From Bacteroidales bacterium (GTDB taxonomy: Bacteria > Bacteroidota > Bacteroidia > Bacteroidales > UBA3824), in NCBI GenBank assembly GCA_017412115.1, contig JAFPYR010000069.1, forward strand, positions 124,001-188,000: a DNA stretch of 64,000 nucleotides, in the 5' to 3' direction. Shown here piece by piece: positions 17,566-25,685 of this stretch. The notes beneath the pieces are model-generated. The model did not search any database. It worked only from the letters and a program-made list of their open reading frames with translations, and was not told the DNA's origin. Numbering within the stretch: position 1 is the first letter of the stretch; each line of letters opens with the position of its first letter. Made by a program: the position numbers and the translations under genes.

Positions 17566-17946
17566 AATTCAAAAGTTTTATTTTCTATACCGACAATCAA
17601 ATTTTTTTCTATCGAAATTGTGCCATTCTTTTGTGCTTGCGACAATAACTCATCAAATTTTTGCAAATCAAGTACATACCCGCTAAGTGTTTCATCTTCT
17701 TGATATGTACGTGTTGTCTTTATTCCACCATTACCGACAATTAGTATTTGGTCTGAAATCCTTAGACAATAAAGTCGTAATTTTCGCGAATCAAGAGCCA
17801 ATGCAGATACTCTGTCAGACATTTTACCCTCAATTCTAAAAAATCTTTCAAGCGCACCTTTATCAATTATTTTTTCAAGTGCCAAAAGAATTTGAATACA
17901 AACTCACATTGTCGTTTTGCTCTATTGTTTTTATTGTTGCTTTCAT
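17562..17946 (-). pseudogene. RelE/HigB-like toxin gene, apparently frameshifted
   Basis: The longer open part (17562-17885, 107 codons from a TTG) reads GALERFFRIEGKMSDRV, then LRLYCLRISDQILIVGNGGIKTTRTYQEDE. That is the core of a Bacteroidetes toxin family found beside HTH antitoxins. Upstream in a different frame, an ATG at 17946 opens MKATIKTIEQNDNVSLYSNS, a plausible true N-terminus, but it stops at 17875. The promoter at 17969-17999 suits the ATG, not the TTG. I infer a small deletion or frameshift around 17877-17887, so the module probably lacks an active toxin. A functional TTG-started protein is the alternative. Confidence 0.6.
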
Positions 17947-17968
17947 AATATATATATTTTTCTCTCCG

Positions 17969-17999
17969 CAAATATAACCTAAAAACAAATTATTTCAAA
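17969..17999 (-). promoter_or_regulatory. Promoter of the HTH/toxin module
   Basis: The reverse complement gives TTTG (17996-17999), 19 nt, TATATTTG (17969-17976), a perfect consensus. It lies 23 nt upstream of the ATG at 17946. Confidence 0.75.
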
Positions 18000-18021
18000 A
18001 AAAAATTGTGGCATACAACAC

Positions 18022-18063
18022 AAAAAAAAGTCCGTAGAAACTTTTATTTCCACGGACTTTTTT
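18022..18063 (-). terminator. Terminator after the 280-aa lipoprotein gene
   Basis: Stem aaagtccgt(ag) with (cc)acggactttttt, T-run on both strands. It separates the lipoprotein gene from the toxin-module promoter. Confidence 0.75.
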
Positions 18064-18096
18064 AATATTGTTTGTGTTTAAAAACTTTGCCTAAAA

Positions 18097-18939
18097 TTAT
18101 TTGCTCAAAGCATCTTTGCAATCATCAGTAGAAACTTTAACTGAACCTTTAACGCCAAGTGCTATACCTTTAAATGTATAAGTAACAGTTTTTGCAGTAG
18201 CATCTCCCGCAGATTCTTTGTCATTTATACGAGCAATAACATTGTTCGAAGAAATGATGGTATTATCACCGATAAAACTCTTAACAGCGTCTTTCTTTTG
18301 GTCGTCTGTAACATTTTTATAGAATCTAGCCTCAGAAATAGGTCTCAATTCACCATCCGAATTTACAAATACATCAAGTTTTTTGAATACATCTACGTTA
18401 GTAAGTTTACCACCGTTATAAAAATCAGTAAGCAAATAAACTTTACCACCTTCTTCTTTCAATGAAGCATAAGAACCTTTGGTTTCATTATCAGCATCAC
18501 CCAATTCTATGGTAAAATCTTCACCTACTTTTTCGTAAAGTTTTTTACCATCGGTTTTGATTGTCAAAAAACAAGGAAATGCAGACATTGAAACTTCTTT
18601 ACCACTAAGAGTAAGAGTAAAAGATTTACCATCTTCTGGATCTTTGGTTTTCTGTTGTGCATCTTCACTCCAGTTAGCTACATCACAATCCTTAGATTCT
18701 GTAGATGAAAGACCAAACCATTTGATTTTTTTGTTTGAAGTAATTGAACCATCAATGATAACTTTACCACTTGTCTGAGCACGTGCTACAATACCATTAC
18801 TTTTCAAAACTTCATCAACAGAACCTGCTCCTGTACCTTCTTCACCGTTTTCGTTTTCATCATCGCCGCAAGCGGTAAATGTTGAGGTCATAAGACCCAT
18901 TGCGAGCAAAAATGCCGCTGTTTTGAATACTTTCTTCAT
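18097..18939 (-). CDS. Hypothetical lipoprotein, 280 aa
   Basis: A lipoprotein signal peptide (MGLMTSTFTAC, Cys24) is followed by an acidic Asp/Glu/Gly linker (GDDENENGEEGTG) and a domain with repeated beta-rich segments. I recognise no family. The acidic Cys+2 region is typical of lipoproteins exported to the Bacteroidetes cell surface. It sits between trpB and trpA among toxin-antitoxin remnants and has its own terminator. A CAAACTTA box (minus-strand TAAGTTTG) at 19028-19035 may be its -7 element. Function unknown. Confidence 0.82.
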   Translation of the reverse strand: MKKVFKTAAFLLAMGLMTSTFTACGDDENENGEEGTGAGSVDEVLKSNGIVARAQTSGKVIIDGSITSNKKIKWFGLSSTESKDCDVANWSEDAQQKTKDPEDGKSFTLTLSGKEVSMSAFPCFLTIKTDGKKLYEKVGEDFTIELGDADNETKGSYASLKEEGGKVYLLTDFYNGGKLTNVDVFKKLDVFVNSDGELRPISEARFYKNVTDDQKKDAVKSFIGDNTIISSNNVIARINDKESAGDATAKTVTYTFKGIALGVKGSVKVSTDDCKDALSK

Positions 18940-19127
18940 TTTTTTAAATGTTTTTTAAGTTTAAAACTTTGTTAATAAATTAATTTTAGTGAAAAGCTGC
19001 TATACGCGCAACTCATGTATCACGCAGCAAACTTACACATAAAAAACGAATGATTGTTTAATTTATTGTTAAAAAAATAAGAAAATTTGCATTTTTTTTT
19101 AACTCATTGAAAATTAGAGAAAAAAAA

Positions 19128-19304
19128 TCACTTCAAATTTCTTATTATAGCATCTATGTATTTATCAGAAACATTTGAAATTTCTTTCTTATCATATATA
19201 GTTATAAGATTTACACAAGTATCATTGACTTCGACAACAACATTAAGAGTTATAACTCTCAAGCCACCTCTTTTTCCACCGCCCTTACTTTTTGCTACAA
19301 GATT
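19128..19304 (-). pseudogene. C-terminal fragment of a RelE/ParE-type toxin
   Basis: Overlapping the end of the antitoxin-like gene, the minus strand reads VAKSKGGGKRGGLRVITL, then NLITIYDKKEISNVSDKYID and a stop. This matches the C-terminal half of RelE/ParE-type toxins (KGKGKSGGARVIT ... IYDKSEKxxISDKE). There is no start codon, and the N-terminal ~60 residues are absent; a TGA lies in frame immediately upstream. A deletion therefore seems to have joined the antitoxin end to mid-toxin. Confidence 0.7.
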
Positions 19305-19543
19305 TCAGCTTTTAATTCACTAATCAATCCGTCAAGGGAAGTAAGATTCTTTCCCGCGAACTTTCCCTCTTTCACTTGTTGAAAACCGAGTTCGATGCTT
19401 TCTTTTATCATTTTCTTCTCAAGCTCAACTTCAACATCATTAACAATAAGCTTGTCAATTGTAACACCTCTTATTGCACCCAAAATTTCTTTCAAACTCG
19501 CAACAAGGCTTACATCTTCAATGTTCAAAATCATCTGTGTCAT
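19295..19543 (-). CDS. Antitoxin-like protein, partner of the truncated toxin
   Basis: An 82-residue acidic protein starting MTQMILNIEDVSLVASLKEILGAIRGVTIDKL. It resembles the short antitoxin-like proteins encoded ahead of RelE/ParE toxins in Bacteroidetes, with a dimerising N-terminus and an amphipathic tail (SLDGLISELKAEIL). Its stop lies inside the remains of a toxin reading frame (19128-19304), so the cognate toxin is broken. Met4 is an alternative start. A TATTTTTG -7-like box lies at 19566-19573 (minus). Confidence 0.62.
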   Translation of the reverse strand: MTQMILNIEDVSLVASLKEILGAIRGVTIDKLIVNDVEVELEKKMIKESIELGFQQVKEGKFAGKNLTSLDGLISELKAEIL

Positions 19544-19584
19544 AATTCCGTTTTTTTTTTATTGACAAAAATATACAAAATTCT

Positions 19585-19653
19585 CAAGTTTCGCAAGTGA
19601 ATTACTTTATATCCACAGAATTAAAACAAAGTTTTAATCACTTGCGAAACTTG
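19585..19653. repeat. Inverted repeat between trpA and the antitoxin gene
   Basis: Perfect 16-bp arms caagtttcgcaagtga (19585-19600) and tcacttgcgaaacttg (19638-19653) around a 37-nt AT-rich centre. It begins 11 nt after the trpA stop. No clear U-run follows on either strand, so it is at best an unusual terminator. It may instead be an operator or a small mobile-repeat remnant. Confidence 0.7.
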
Positions 19654-19664
19654 AATAAAAATTT

Positions 19665-20438
19665 TTATCCTCTCAAATTTCTTATCAATGTTTCAACCGC
19701 CTCGTCAATTGATTTTGAAGTGCTCAAAAGTTTTATAAACGCACTGCCGACAATACATCCTCTTGAATGGTCTGCCGCCGCTCTGAAAGTTTCCTTATTG
19801 GAAACACCAAAGCCTACAAGCGTAGGATTGTTCAAGTTCATGCTCTCTATATGGCTGAAATACTGCTGTTTAGCCTCGCTAAAAGATTGCTGTGCACCTG
19901 TCGTAGAAGCCGACGATACCATATAAATAAAGCCACGACTCATATCGTCAATAGCACGGATTCTTTCATCAGAGGTTTCAGGGGTAATAAGTTGAATATA
20001 ATCCAACGAATTTTCGTCCACAAACCTCTTATAATCAGAAAGATAAACCTCTGAAGGAAGGTCGGGAATAATTAAACCGTCCACTCCTACTTCCGCACAT
20101 TTTTTGCAATAATCCGAAAAACCAAACTGCATTGCCGTATTAATGTAACTCATCATAATAAGCGGAATATCAGTAACTTGACGAATGTTTTCCAACTGTG
20201 AAAACAATACTTTCTGACTCATTCCGTTGTTTAAGGCTTTTTGACCGCTCGCCTGAATCACAGGACCGTCTGCCATCGGGTCTGAAAACGGTACGCCTAT
20301 TTCAATCATGTCAATGCCATGGTCTGAAAGCGATTTAATAATTTTTACTGTGTCATCAAGACTCGGAAACCCGGCTGTAAAATAAACTGACAAAATGTCC
20401 TTTTTTCCTGATTGGAAAAGTTTTTCTATTCTATTCAT
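19665..20438 (-). CDS. trpA: Tryptophan synthase alpha chain
   Basis: A 257-residue TIM-barrel lyase that releases indole from indole-3-glycerol phosphate and passes it to TrpB. The catalytic Glu and Asp lie in IEIGVPFSDPMADGP, and the family start LSVYFTAGFP is present. The ATG overlaps the trpF stop (TAATG), so the two are translationally coupled. It is the last gene of trpCFA, transcribed towards trpB but from the other strand. Confidence 0.97.
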   Translation of the reverse strand: MNRIEKLFQSGKKDILSVYFTAGFPSLDDTVKIIKSLSDHGIDMIEIGVPFSDPMADGPVIQASGQKALNNGMSQKVLFSQLENIRQVTDIPLIMMSYINTAMQFGFSDYCKKCAEVGVDGLIIPDLPSEVYLSDYKRFVDENSLDYIQLITPETSDERIRAIDDMSRGFIYMVSSASTTGAQQSFSEAKQQYFSHIESMNLNNPTLVGFGVSNKETFRAAADHSRGCIVGSAFIKLLSTSKSIDEAVETLIRNLRG

Positions 20439-21046
20439 TATCGTAAAATTTTAATTGCTTTTTGTAAACTTTCAATATCTTTTAACGCCGGTGAAATTTC
20501 AAAACGGCTGTTCAAATCTACACCGACTAAATTTTTGATTTTCAATGTTTTAATTTCGTCTAAACCGTACAAATCTATTCCGCCGCTAAGCAGAAAAGGT
20601 TTTTGAATTTCCTCCTCTCTTAAAACACTCCAATCAAATTTTCTGCCCGAACCGCCAAAACCTGAAGTTTTGGTATCAAAAAGCAGATAATCAACACTTT
20701 GGTAATACTTTTTAGCAGCAAACAAATCCGCTTTTGAAGAAATTCCGAATGCTTTGATAACAGGAATTTTTTTACGAATTTTTTCGCAAAAATCCGGTGT
20801 TTCACTACCGTGAAGTTGAACGAAATCAAGGTTAAACTCCTTAATAATTTTCAATATTTTTTCTTCGGACTCATTGACAAAAACTCCGACTTTTTGAGAG
20901 CCGAAAGTTTTTTGTTTCAACTGATTATCAACATTTTGCGGGACAAAACGCGGTGATTTCTCATAAAAAATCAATCCGAGAAAATCAGGTTTCAAAGCTG
21001 CAACCTCCAAGAAATTGTCCCTCAAACCGCAAATTTTTATTTTCAT
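20438..21046 (-). CDS. trpF: Phosphoribosylanthranilate isomerase
   Basis: A 202-residue TIM-barrel isomerase converting phosphoribosylanthranilate to CdRP. The catalytic Cys is in KICGLRD at the N-terminus and the catalytic Asp in LLFDTKTSGFGGSGRKFDW. It starts one base after the trpC stop codon and overlaps trpA, so the unit is tightly packed. Confidence 0.97.
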   Translation of the reverse strand: MKIKICGLRDNFLEVAALKPDFLGLIFYEKSPRFVPQNVDNQLKQKTFGSQKVGVFVNESEEKILKIIKEFNLDFVQLHGSETPDFCEKIRKKIPVIKAFGISSKADLFAAKKYYQSVDYLLFDTKTSGFGGSGRKFDWSVLREEEIQKPFLLSGGIDLYGLDEIKTLKIKNLVGVDLNSRFEISPALKDIESLQKAIKILR

Positions 21047-21047
21047 C

Positions 21048-21845
21048 TTACAAAAGTTTTAAAACGTTGTCAATGAAACTTTTAAGAGCTAAACCGGGAT
21101 TTTTCTCTTTCATAAAATTTTCGCCCATAAGAAAACCGTTAAAACCGAGTTTTTTTAATTCTGCCACAGTTTCGGGCTTGGAAATTCCTGATTCTGAAAT
21201 TTTTACGGCATTTTCAGGCAGATTTTTAACAATGGCTTTTGAAATTTCAATATCGGTTTTAAAAATTTTCAAATTTCTATTGTTTACGCCCAAAACATCT
21301 ACGTAATTTTCATCATAATAGGAAAGCTCGTCCTCTGAATGAATTTCCAAAAGAGTGTTCAATCCGAGTTCCTTTGCCTCTAACGCAAGTTCTTGACACT
21401 GAGATTTTTCCAAACAAGAGGCAATCAACAAAACGGCGTCAGCACCAGAGGACTTTGCTAAATAGAGTTGATAAGGATTTATTAAAAACTCCTTGAAAAG
21501 CAGCGGTGTTTTTTCAAGATTTTTTCTGGCCTGAACAACGTCGTGAAAACTGCCGCCAAAAAATTTATTATCCGCCAAACATGATACCGCAGAGCATCCG
21601 TATTTTTCATAAAGCGGTACAACTTCCTCAGGTTCAATACCTTGATGTATATCACCCTTAGAAGGTGATTTGCGTTTAAACTCCGAAATAATACCCGTTG
21701 AAGAGTTTTTTAAGGAGTTTTTCAGCGAAAAAACCTCACGTAAGAAAAACGGCTCGTCTTTCAATTTAGAAACAGGAATTTGTTTCATCAATTCGCTGAT
21801 TTCCAACCTTTTGTTTGCTACAATTTCGTCTAATACAGTTGACAT
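21048..21845 (-). CDS. trpC: Indole-3-glycerol-phosphate synthase
   Basis: A 265-residue TIM barrel that cyclises CdRP to indole-3-glycerol phosphate. The phosphate- and substrate-binding EFKRKSPSKGDI motif is present, as are FKEFLINPYQ, LGVNNRNL and ISESGI. It is monofunctional; trpF is a separate gene. First gene of trpCFA, 21 nt downstream of its attenuator terminator. Confidence 0.97.
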   Translation of the reverse strand: MSTVLDEIVANKRLEISELMKQIPVSKLKDEPFFLREVFSLKNSLKNSSTGIISEFKRKSPSKGDIHQGIEPEEVVPLYEKYGCSAVSCLADNKFFGGSFHDVVQARKNLEKTPLLFKEFLINPYQLYLAKSSGADAVLLIASCLEKSQCQELALEAKELGLNTLLEIHSEDELSYYDENYVDVLGVNNRNLKIFKTDIEISKAIVKNLPENAVKISESGISKPETVAELKKLGFNGFLMGENFMKEKNPGLALKSFIDNVLKLL

Positions 21846-21866
21846 TTTCTTATACTTTTTTCAACT

Positions 21867-21952
21867 AAAAAAGGTCTGCCGTGAGTTCGACAGACCTTTC
21901 TTTTTTTTTAATCAATTCACAAATAAAAAATATGAAAGTGACTTACCTCACG
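21867..21952 (-). promoter_or_regulatory. trp attenuator 2: antiterminator and terminator (trpCFA)
   Basis: On the minus strand, the terminator arms aaaggtctg and cagaccttt (21891-21899 and 21870-21878) end in a T-run just before trpC. CGTGAG overlapping the leader end (21947-21952) pairs with CTCACG in the terminator loop (21880-21885). Nested inside, CACTTTC (21934-21940) pairs, with one bulge, with GAAAGGT of the terminator arm (21894-21900). This is the same architecture as at trpB, though the surrounding sequence has diverged. Confidence 0.8.
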
Positions 21953-22008
21953 TTATTTTTAAAATTCCGCAAGCGCCACCACCAATAATTATATGTAGAA
22001 AAATTCAT
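21943..22008 (-). CDS. trpL: trp leader peptide 2 (upstream of trpC)
   Basis: A 21-codon leader peptide starting MNFSTYNYWWWRLRN, with three consecutive TGG codons. It keeps the NxWWWRLRN core of the other two leaders but differs elsewhere and ends with TAA. A TTACTTTGCGA -7-like box lies upstream (22042-22049 in reverse complement), like the one before the trpE leader. Confidence 0.85.
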   Translation of the reverse strand: MNFSTYNYWWWRLRNFKNNVR

Positions 22009-22128
22009 CATTTTTTATTGTCCAATTATTTTTTCACTTCGCAAAGTAAGGAAATATTTTTCAAAGAAAAAAAAATTTTCTAAAGTTTTTTTTCTTTTTT
22101 TCAATCAGTGCTTTTTTACTGCAATTTT

Positions 22129-22160
22129 TTTGGATAAAAAGTAATTTTTATTTAAATTTG
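22129..22160 (+). promoter_or_regulatory. Promoter of ftsB-xseA
   Basis: TTTG (22129-22132), 20 nt, TAAATTTG (22153-22160), consensus. It is 32 nt upstream of the ftsB-like ATG and divergent from the trpCFA leader. Confidence 0.7.
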
Positions 22161-22191
22161 CAACCAATAGTTTTTTTCAAAAAAAAACAAA

Positions 22192-22503
22192 ATGATAAGC
22201 ATATTACCGAAAATAAAATTAGTGATTGCTCACATTCGCAAATACAAATACCATTGGGTAACAGCAATATTTGTGATATGGGTTTTATTTTTCGACCAAA
22301 ACAATTTGTGCAGGTCGATTTCGGACGTTGTGGAGTCGCGCCGCTTGGAAAAAGAGAAAAAATTTTATCTTGAAAAGATAGACCGTTATTCGATAATGCT
22401 CAACGAATTGAAAACCAGCGACGAAAACCTCGTAAAATTTGCCCGTGAGCAATATTATATGAAAGCCGAAGACGAAGACGTTTTCGTAATAGAAGAAGAA
22501 TAA
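22192..22503 (+). CDS. FtsB/DivIC-family septum protein
   Basis: A 103-residue bitopic protein: a short basic cytoplasmic N-terminus, one membrane span (about 22-37, HWVTAIFVIWVLFFDQN), then a coiled coil (SRRLEKEKKFYLEKIDRYSIMLNELK) and an acidic tail. The segment ENLVKFAREQYYMKAEDEDVFVIE matches the conserved DivIC/FtsB end ('E..ARE.Y.M...EDVF'). Such proteins bridge FtsL and FtsQ in the divisome. The gene starts 5 nt before xseA and shares its transcript. Confidence 0.88.
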   Translation: MISILPKIKLVIAHIRKYKYHWVTAIFVIWVLFFDQNNLCRSISDVVESRRLEKEKKFYLEKIDRYSIMLNELKTSDENLVKFAREQYYMKAEDEDVFVIEEE

Positions 22504-22507
22504 AATT

Positions 22508-23839
22508 ATGAATGAAAATTTCAAAGAAGCAATCAGCCTTTCTCAATTAACGGGTCTTATACGCCGCACAATTGAGGAAAATATTTCTCGTTTTTATCTT
22601 GTAATAGCTGAAATTCAGTCGATTACAATCAACAGAAGTGGTCATGCTTATTTGGAGTTAATAGAAAAATCACCGCTTGACAACAATCAAATACTCTCGC
22701 AAATCAGGGCGACAATTTGGGCGAATAAATTTCGCATGATAAAACCGTATTTTGAAAGCGTTACGGGCTCAAGCCTAAAGCAAGGTCTGAAAATAATGGT
22801 GAAAGCTCAAGTCAGTTTTCATGAACTTTACGGTCTAAGCCTCAACATTTCGGATATTTTGCCGGAATATACGGTCGGAGAGCTTGCGATGCAGAGAAAA
22901 ATTACCATCGAAAAACTCAAAAATGACGGAGTGTTTGAGATGAACCGCGAAAAAGATTTGCCGCTGCTGATAAAACGTATTGCCGTTATATCTTCTTCAG
23001 GAGCAGCAGGTTACGGAGATTTTTGCAATCAGCTCAGCAGCAATCCGAGAGGTTATAAATTTTATACCCGCCTTTTTGAAGCTTCAATGCAGGGAAATAC
23101 TGCCGAAGAATCAATCATCAAGAGTTTGGAAAATATTTATAATTCTCCGGAAGATTTTGACTGCGTCGTGATAATAAGAGGCGGAGGCAGCAAAACGGAT
23201 TTAAATTGTTTTGATTCTTATATTCTTTGTCAAAATATATGTCAGTTTCCTCTGCCGATTATAACGGGAATCGGACACGAAAGGGACGAATCGGTTGCGG
23301 ATTTGGTGGCTCATACGCATCTAAAAACCCCGACTGCCGTTGCTCAATTTTTGATAGACAGAACTTTATGGTGCGAAAACTCGTTAAACGAAACCGTTTC
23401 AAGGATAAAAAGACGTTTAACTGAACTTTTGAATTATAATCAGCGCAAAACGGACGAATTACGTTACAGATTTATAACCAACTTAAAAAACTTTTGTCCG
23501 CTAAGGCTCAGCAAATTGGAAACCGTAAAAAACAACATCAAAAATAATTTCAAAATCAATTTTGAACGTCGCAGAATGAATGATAAAATGCGTATTCAAC
23601 GCATCGGAGAGCGCATACAAAGTGTTATAACCGAACAAAAGCACTTTTTAACACAAATAGAAACCAAAATTGAAATGAATTCTCCAAAACATATCCTCAA
23701 AAAAGGTTACGCCGTTATGAAAAATTCTTCAGGAGAAATTATCACGGGCGTAAAATCGGTTTCAAAAGGTGATGAAATAACAACCGTTTTTTATGACGGA
23801 CAAATCAAATCAAAAGTTGAAAATATTATAAACGAATAA
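22508..23839 (+). CDS. xseA: Exodeoxyribonuclease VII large subunit
   Basis: A 443-residue nuclease subunit. An N-terminal OB fold (about 10-115, IAEIQSITINRSGHAYLELIEK) binds single-stranded DNA. The catalytic domain has IAVISSSGAAGYGDF, the VIIRGGGSKTDLNCFD motif and the GIGHERDESVADLVAHTHLKTPTAVA stretch typical of the active site. A long coiled coil follows. The usual small-subunit gene xseB is not next to it here. It follows ftsB by 4 nt and is closed by a strong terminator. Confidence 0.95.
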   Translation: MNENFKEAISLSQLTGLIRRTIEENISRFYLVIAEIQSITINRSGHAYLELIEKSPLDNNQILSQIRATIWANKFRMIKPYFESVTGSSLKQGLKIMVKAQVSFHELYGLSLNISDILPEYTVGELAMQRKITIEKLKNDGVFEMNREKDLPLLIKRIAVISSSGAAGYGDFCNQLSSNPRGYKFYTRLFEASMQGNTAEESIIKSLENIYNSPEDFDCVVIIRGGGSKTDLNCFDSYILCQNICQFPLPIITGIGHERDESVADLVAHTHLKTPTAVAQFLIDRTLWCENSLNETVSRIKRRLTELLNYNQRKTDELRYRFITNLKNFCPLRLSKLETVKNNIKNNFKINFERRRMNDKMRIQRIGERIQSVITEQKHFLTQIETKIEMNSPKHILKKGYAVMKNSSGEIITGVKSVSKGDEITTVFYDGQIKSKVENIINE

Positions 23840-23840
23840 A

Positions 23841-23876
23841 AAAAACCGACCGTAATTTTTTGGGTCGGTTTTTTCT
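23841..23876. terminator. Bidirectional terminator
   Basis: Stem aaaaccgacc with gggtcggtttttt between the convergent xseA and aminotransferase genes. Confidence 0.8.
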
Positions 23877-23903
23877 TAAAAATATATTTTTTTTGCATTA
23901 ATA

Positions 23904-25109
23904 CTATTTCTGCAACGTATATCCCGGATATTCTTTCAAACCCTCTTCCAAACATTTCAATGCTTTGGTTAAATCATCGGTGTTAATTACGTATGCAAGA
24001 CGTACTTCGTCGCGTCCAAGTCCCGGAGTTGCATAAAAACCTGCTGCCGGAGCCATCATAACTGTTTGATTTTCATAACGGAATGTTTCCAACATCCAAC
24101 GGCAGAAAATTTCAGAATCGTCAATCGGAAGTTTTGCCATCGTGTAAAAACTACCCTTGGGCATAGGCGAGAGAACACCCGGAATTTTATTAAGACCGTT
24201 AATCAAACAATTTCTGCGCTTAACGTATTCCGCCCTAACCTCCTGAAAATATTCTTGCGGAGTATCAAGCGAAGCCATACCGATCAACTGTCCAAAATAC
24301 GGCGGCGACAATCTTGCTTGAGCAAATTTCATAATCGTATTCAAAACGTCTTGATTTTTGGTGACAACAAAACCAACACGAATACCACATTCGCTGTAAC
24401 GCTTTGAAGTTGAATCAATTAAAATTGCATGATTTTCCAAGCCCTTAATCTGCATCACAGAAATATGACGCGTTCCGTCATAACAAAAATCGCGATAAAC
24501 CTCGTCAGAAATTACGTACAAATCATATTTCAAAGCCAAATCCCTGATTTGCAACAATTCCTGCATACTATAAAGATAGCCTGTGGGATTGTTAGGATTA
24601 GAAATCATAATTGCACGGGTCTGCGGTGTTATCTTTTTTTCAAATTCGCTAATCGGGGGCAAAGCAAAACCGTTCTCAAAACTTGAAGGAACGGGAACGA
24701 CTTTTACGCCCGCCATCGTTGCAAACGAGTTGTAATTTGTATAAAAAGGTTCGGGGACAATCATTTCGTCGCCGGGGTCTAAACAGCTCATTAACACATA
24801 AATAAGACCTTCCGAGCCGCCGAAAGTAACCATTATTTGGTCGTAATTGACCTCAATACCTATGCTTTCATAATATTTTGAAAGCGCACGCCTGTAACTT
24901 TCCAAACCTGCCGAATGACAATATTCGACAACTTTTCCGTCATATTTTTTAAGGACTGCAAGACCTACTTCAGGCGTATGAATGTCAGGTTGTCCGATAT
25001 TAAGATGATAAACTTTCACCCCGTTTTTTTTAGCCTGTTCAGCATAAGGAACAAGTTTACGAATCGGGGAGGCAGGCATAATTTTGCCCGTCTTTGATAT
25101 TTTAGGCAT
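23904..25109 (-). CDS. Class I/II PLP aminotransferase (aspartate aminotransferase-like)
   Basis: A 401-residue fold-type I transaminase. The PLP Lys is in DSTSKRYSECGIRVG. NPNNPTG (cofactor-binding Asn) and SDEVYRDFCYD are present, and substrate Arg lies in RLAYV near the C-terminus. The start LNIGQPDIHTPE is typical of the aspartate/alanine group. The amino-acid substrate cannot be fixed from sequence. It sits 6 nt after DUF1573 at the end of the serC-serA-DUF1015 run, so a link to serine or glutamate metabolism is possible but unproven. Confidence 0.9.
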   Translation of the reverse strand: MPKISKTGKIMPASPIRKLVPYAEQAKKNGVKVYHLNIGQPDIHTPEVGLAVLKKYDGKVVEYCHSAGLESYRRALSKYYESIGIEVNYDQIMVTFGGSEGLIYVLMSCLDPGDEMIVPEPFYTNYNSFATMAGVKVVPVPSSFENGFALPPISEFEKKITPQTRAIMISNPNNPTGYLYSMQELLQIRDLALKYDLYVISDEVYRDFCYDGTRHISVMQIKGLENHAILIDSTSKRYSECGIRVGFVVTKNQDVLNTIMKFAQARLSPPYFGQLIGMASLDTPQEYFQEVRAEYVKRRNCLINGLNKIPGVLSPMPKGSFYTMAKLPIDDSEIFCRWMLETFRYENQTVMMAPAAGFYATPGLGRDEVRLAYVINTDDLTKALKCLEEGLKEYPGYTLQK

Positions 25110-25115
25110 ATTTTT

Positions 25116-25589
25116 TTAATTCTGTTTAACTATGATATTTCCCTTTATCGACAACACGACAGGGGAATTTGATGCATTACTGTGAACGGTAATTGTTTTT
25201 GAAAAACTACCGATTCTACTGGAGTCGTATCTCACTTTTATAGACCCTCTTGATTTTGACGGCACGGGCTCATGTGTCCATTCAGGAGTTGTGCAACCGC
25301 ATGAAGTCGAAACGTTAGTTATAACTAAATCCGCTTTGCCGGTATTAACAAACTCGAAAACGTATGACACATCAGAACCGCTTTCCATAGTTCCGAAATT
25401 GTGGTCGGTATATTTGAATGTCATTTCAACGCCGTCTACAAGAGAAGCCTCGAGTTGAGCGATAGAATCGGCCGCCGCCTTAGCTTCGGCTTTGAGTTCT
25501 TTTTTCGATTTTTTCTGAGCGGCACATTCCGTCGGAATCATCGCCGCGGCTAAAATTGCGGCTACCGCTAATAACAAAAACTTTTTCAT
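25116..25589 (-). CDS. Secreted DUF1573-domain protein
   Basis: A 157-residue protein with a signal peptide (about 1-24, ILAAAMIPTECAAQ). A Lys/Ala-rich linker follows (KKSKKELKAEAKAAADS), then a single immunoglobulin-like DUF1573 domain: HNFGTMESGSDVSYVFEFVNTGKADLVI, VSTSCGCTTPEW and ITVHSNASNSPVVLSIKG. The SCGCTTP turn is the family hallmark. The role of such proteins in Bacteroidetes is unknown. It lies between DUF1015 and the aminotransferase gene, with inverted repeat 25620-25679 just upstream. Confidence 0.9.
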   Translation of the reverse strand: MKKFLLLAVAAILAAAMIPTECAAQKKSKKELKAEAKAAADSIAQLEASLVDGVEMTFKYTDHNFGTMESGSDVSYVFEFVNTGKADLVITNVSTSCGCTTPEWTHEPVPSKSRGSIKVRYDSSRIGSFSKTITVHSNASNSPVVLSIKGNIIVKQN

Positions 25590-25619
25590 AATCTTTAATA
25601 TTTAAAATTCTATTTTTTT

Positions 25620-25679
25620 AACTACGAAAATCGTGAAAAACACTAAAATTTATATTTTTTTTTCACAGTTTTCGTAGTT
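25620..25679. repeat. 60-bp inverted repeat upstream of the DUF1573 gene
   Basis: Arms aactacgaaaa (25620-25630) and ttttcgtagtt (25669-25679), with further partial pairing inside (cgtgaaaaa/tttttttcac). It closely resembles the 60-bp element at 26956-27015 in length, end sequence and position, about 20-30 nt upstream of a minus-strand start codon. Confidence 0.7.
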
Positions 25680-25685
25680 ATGTTA

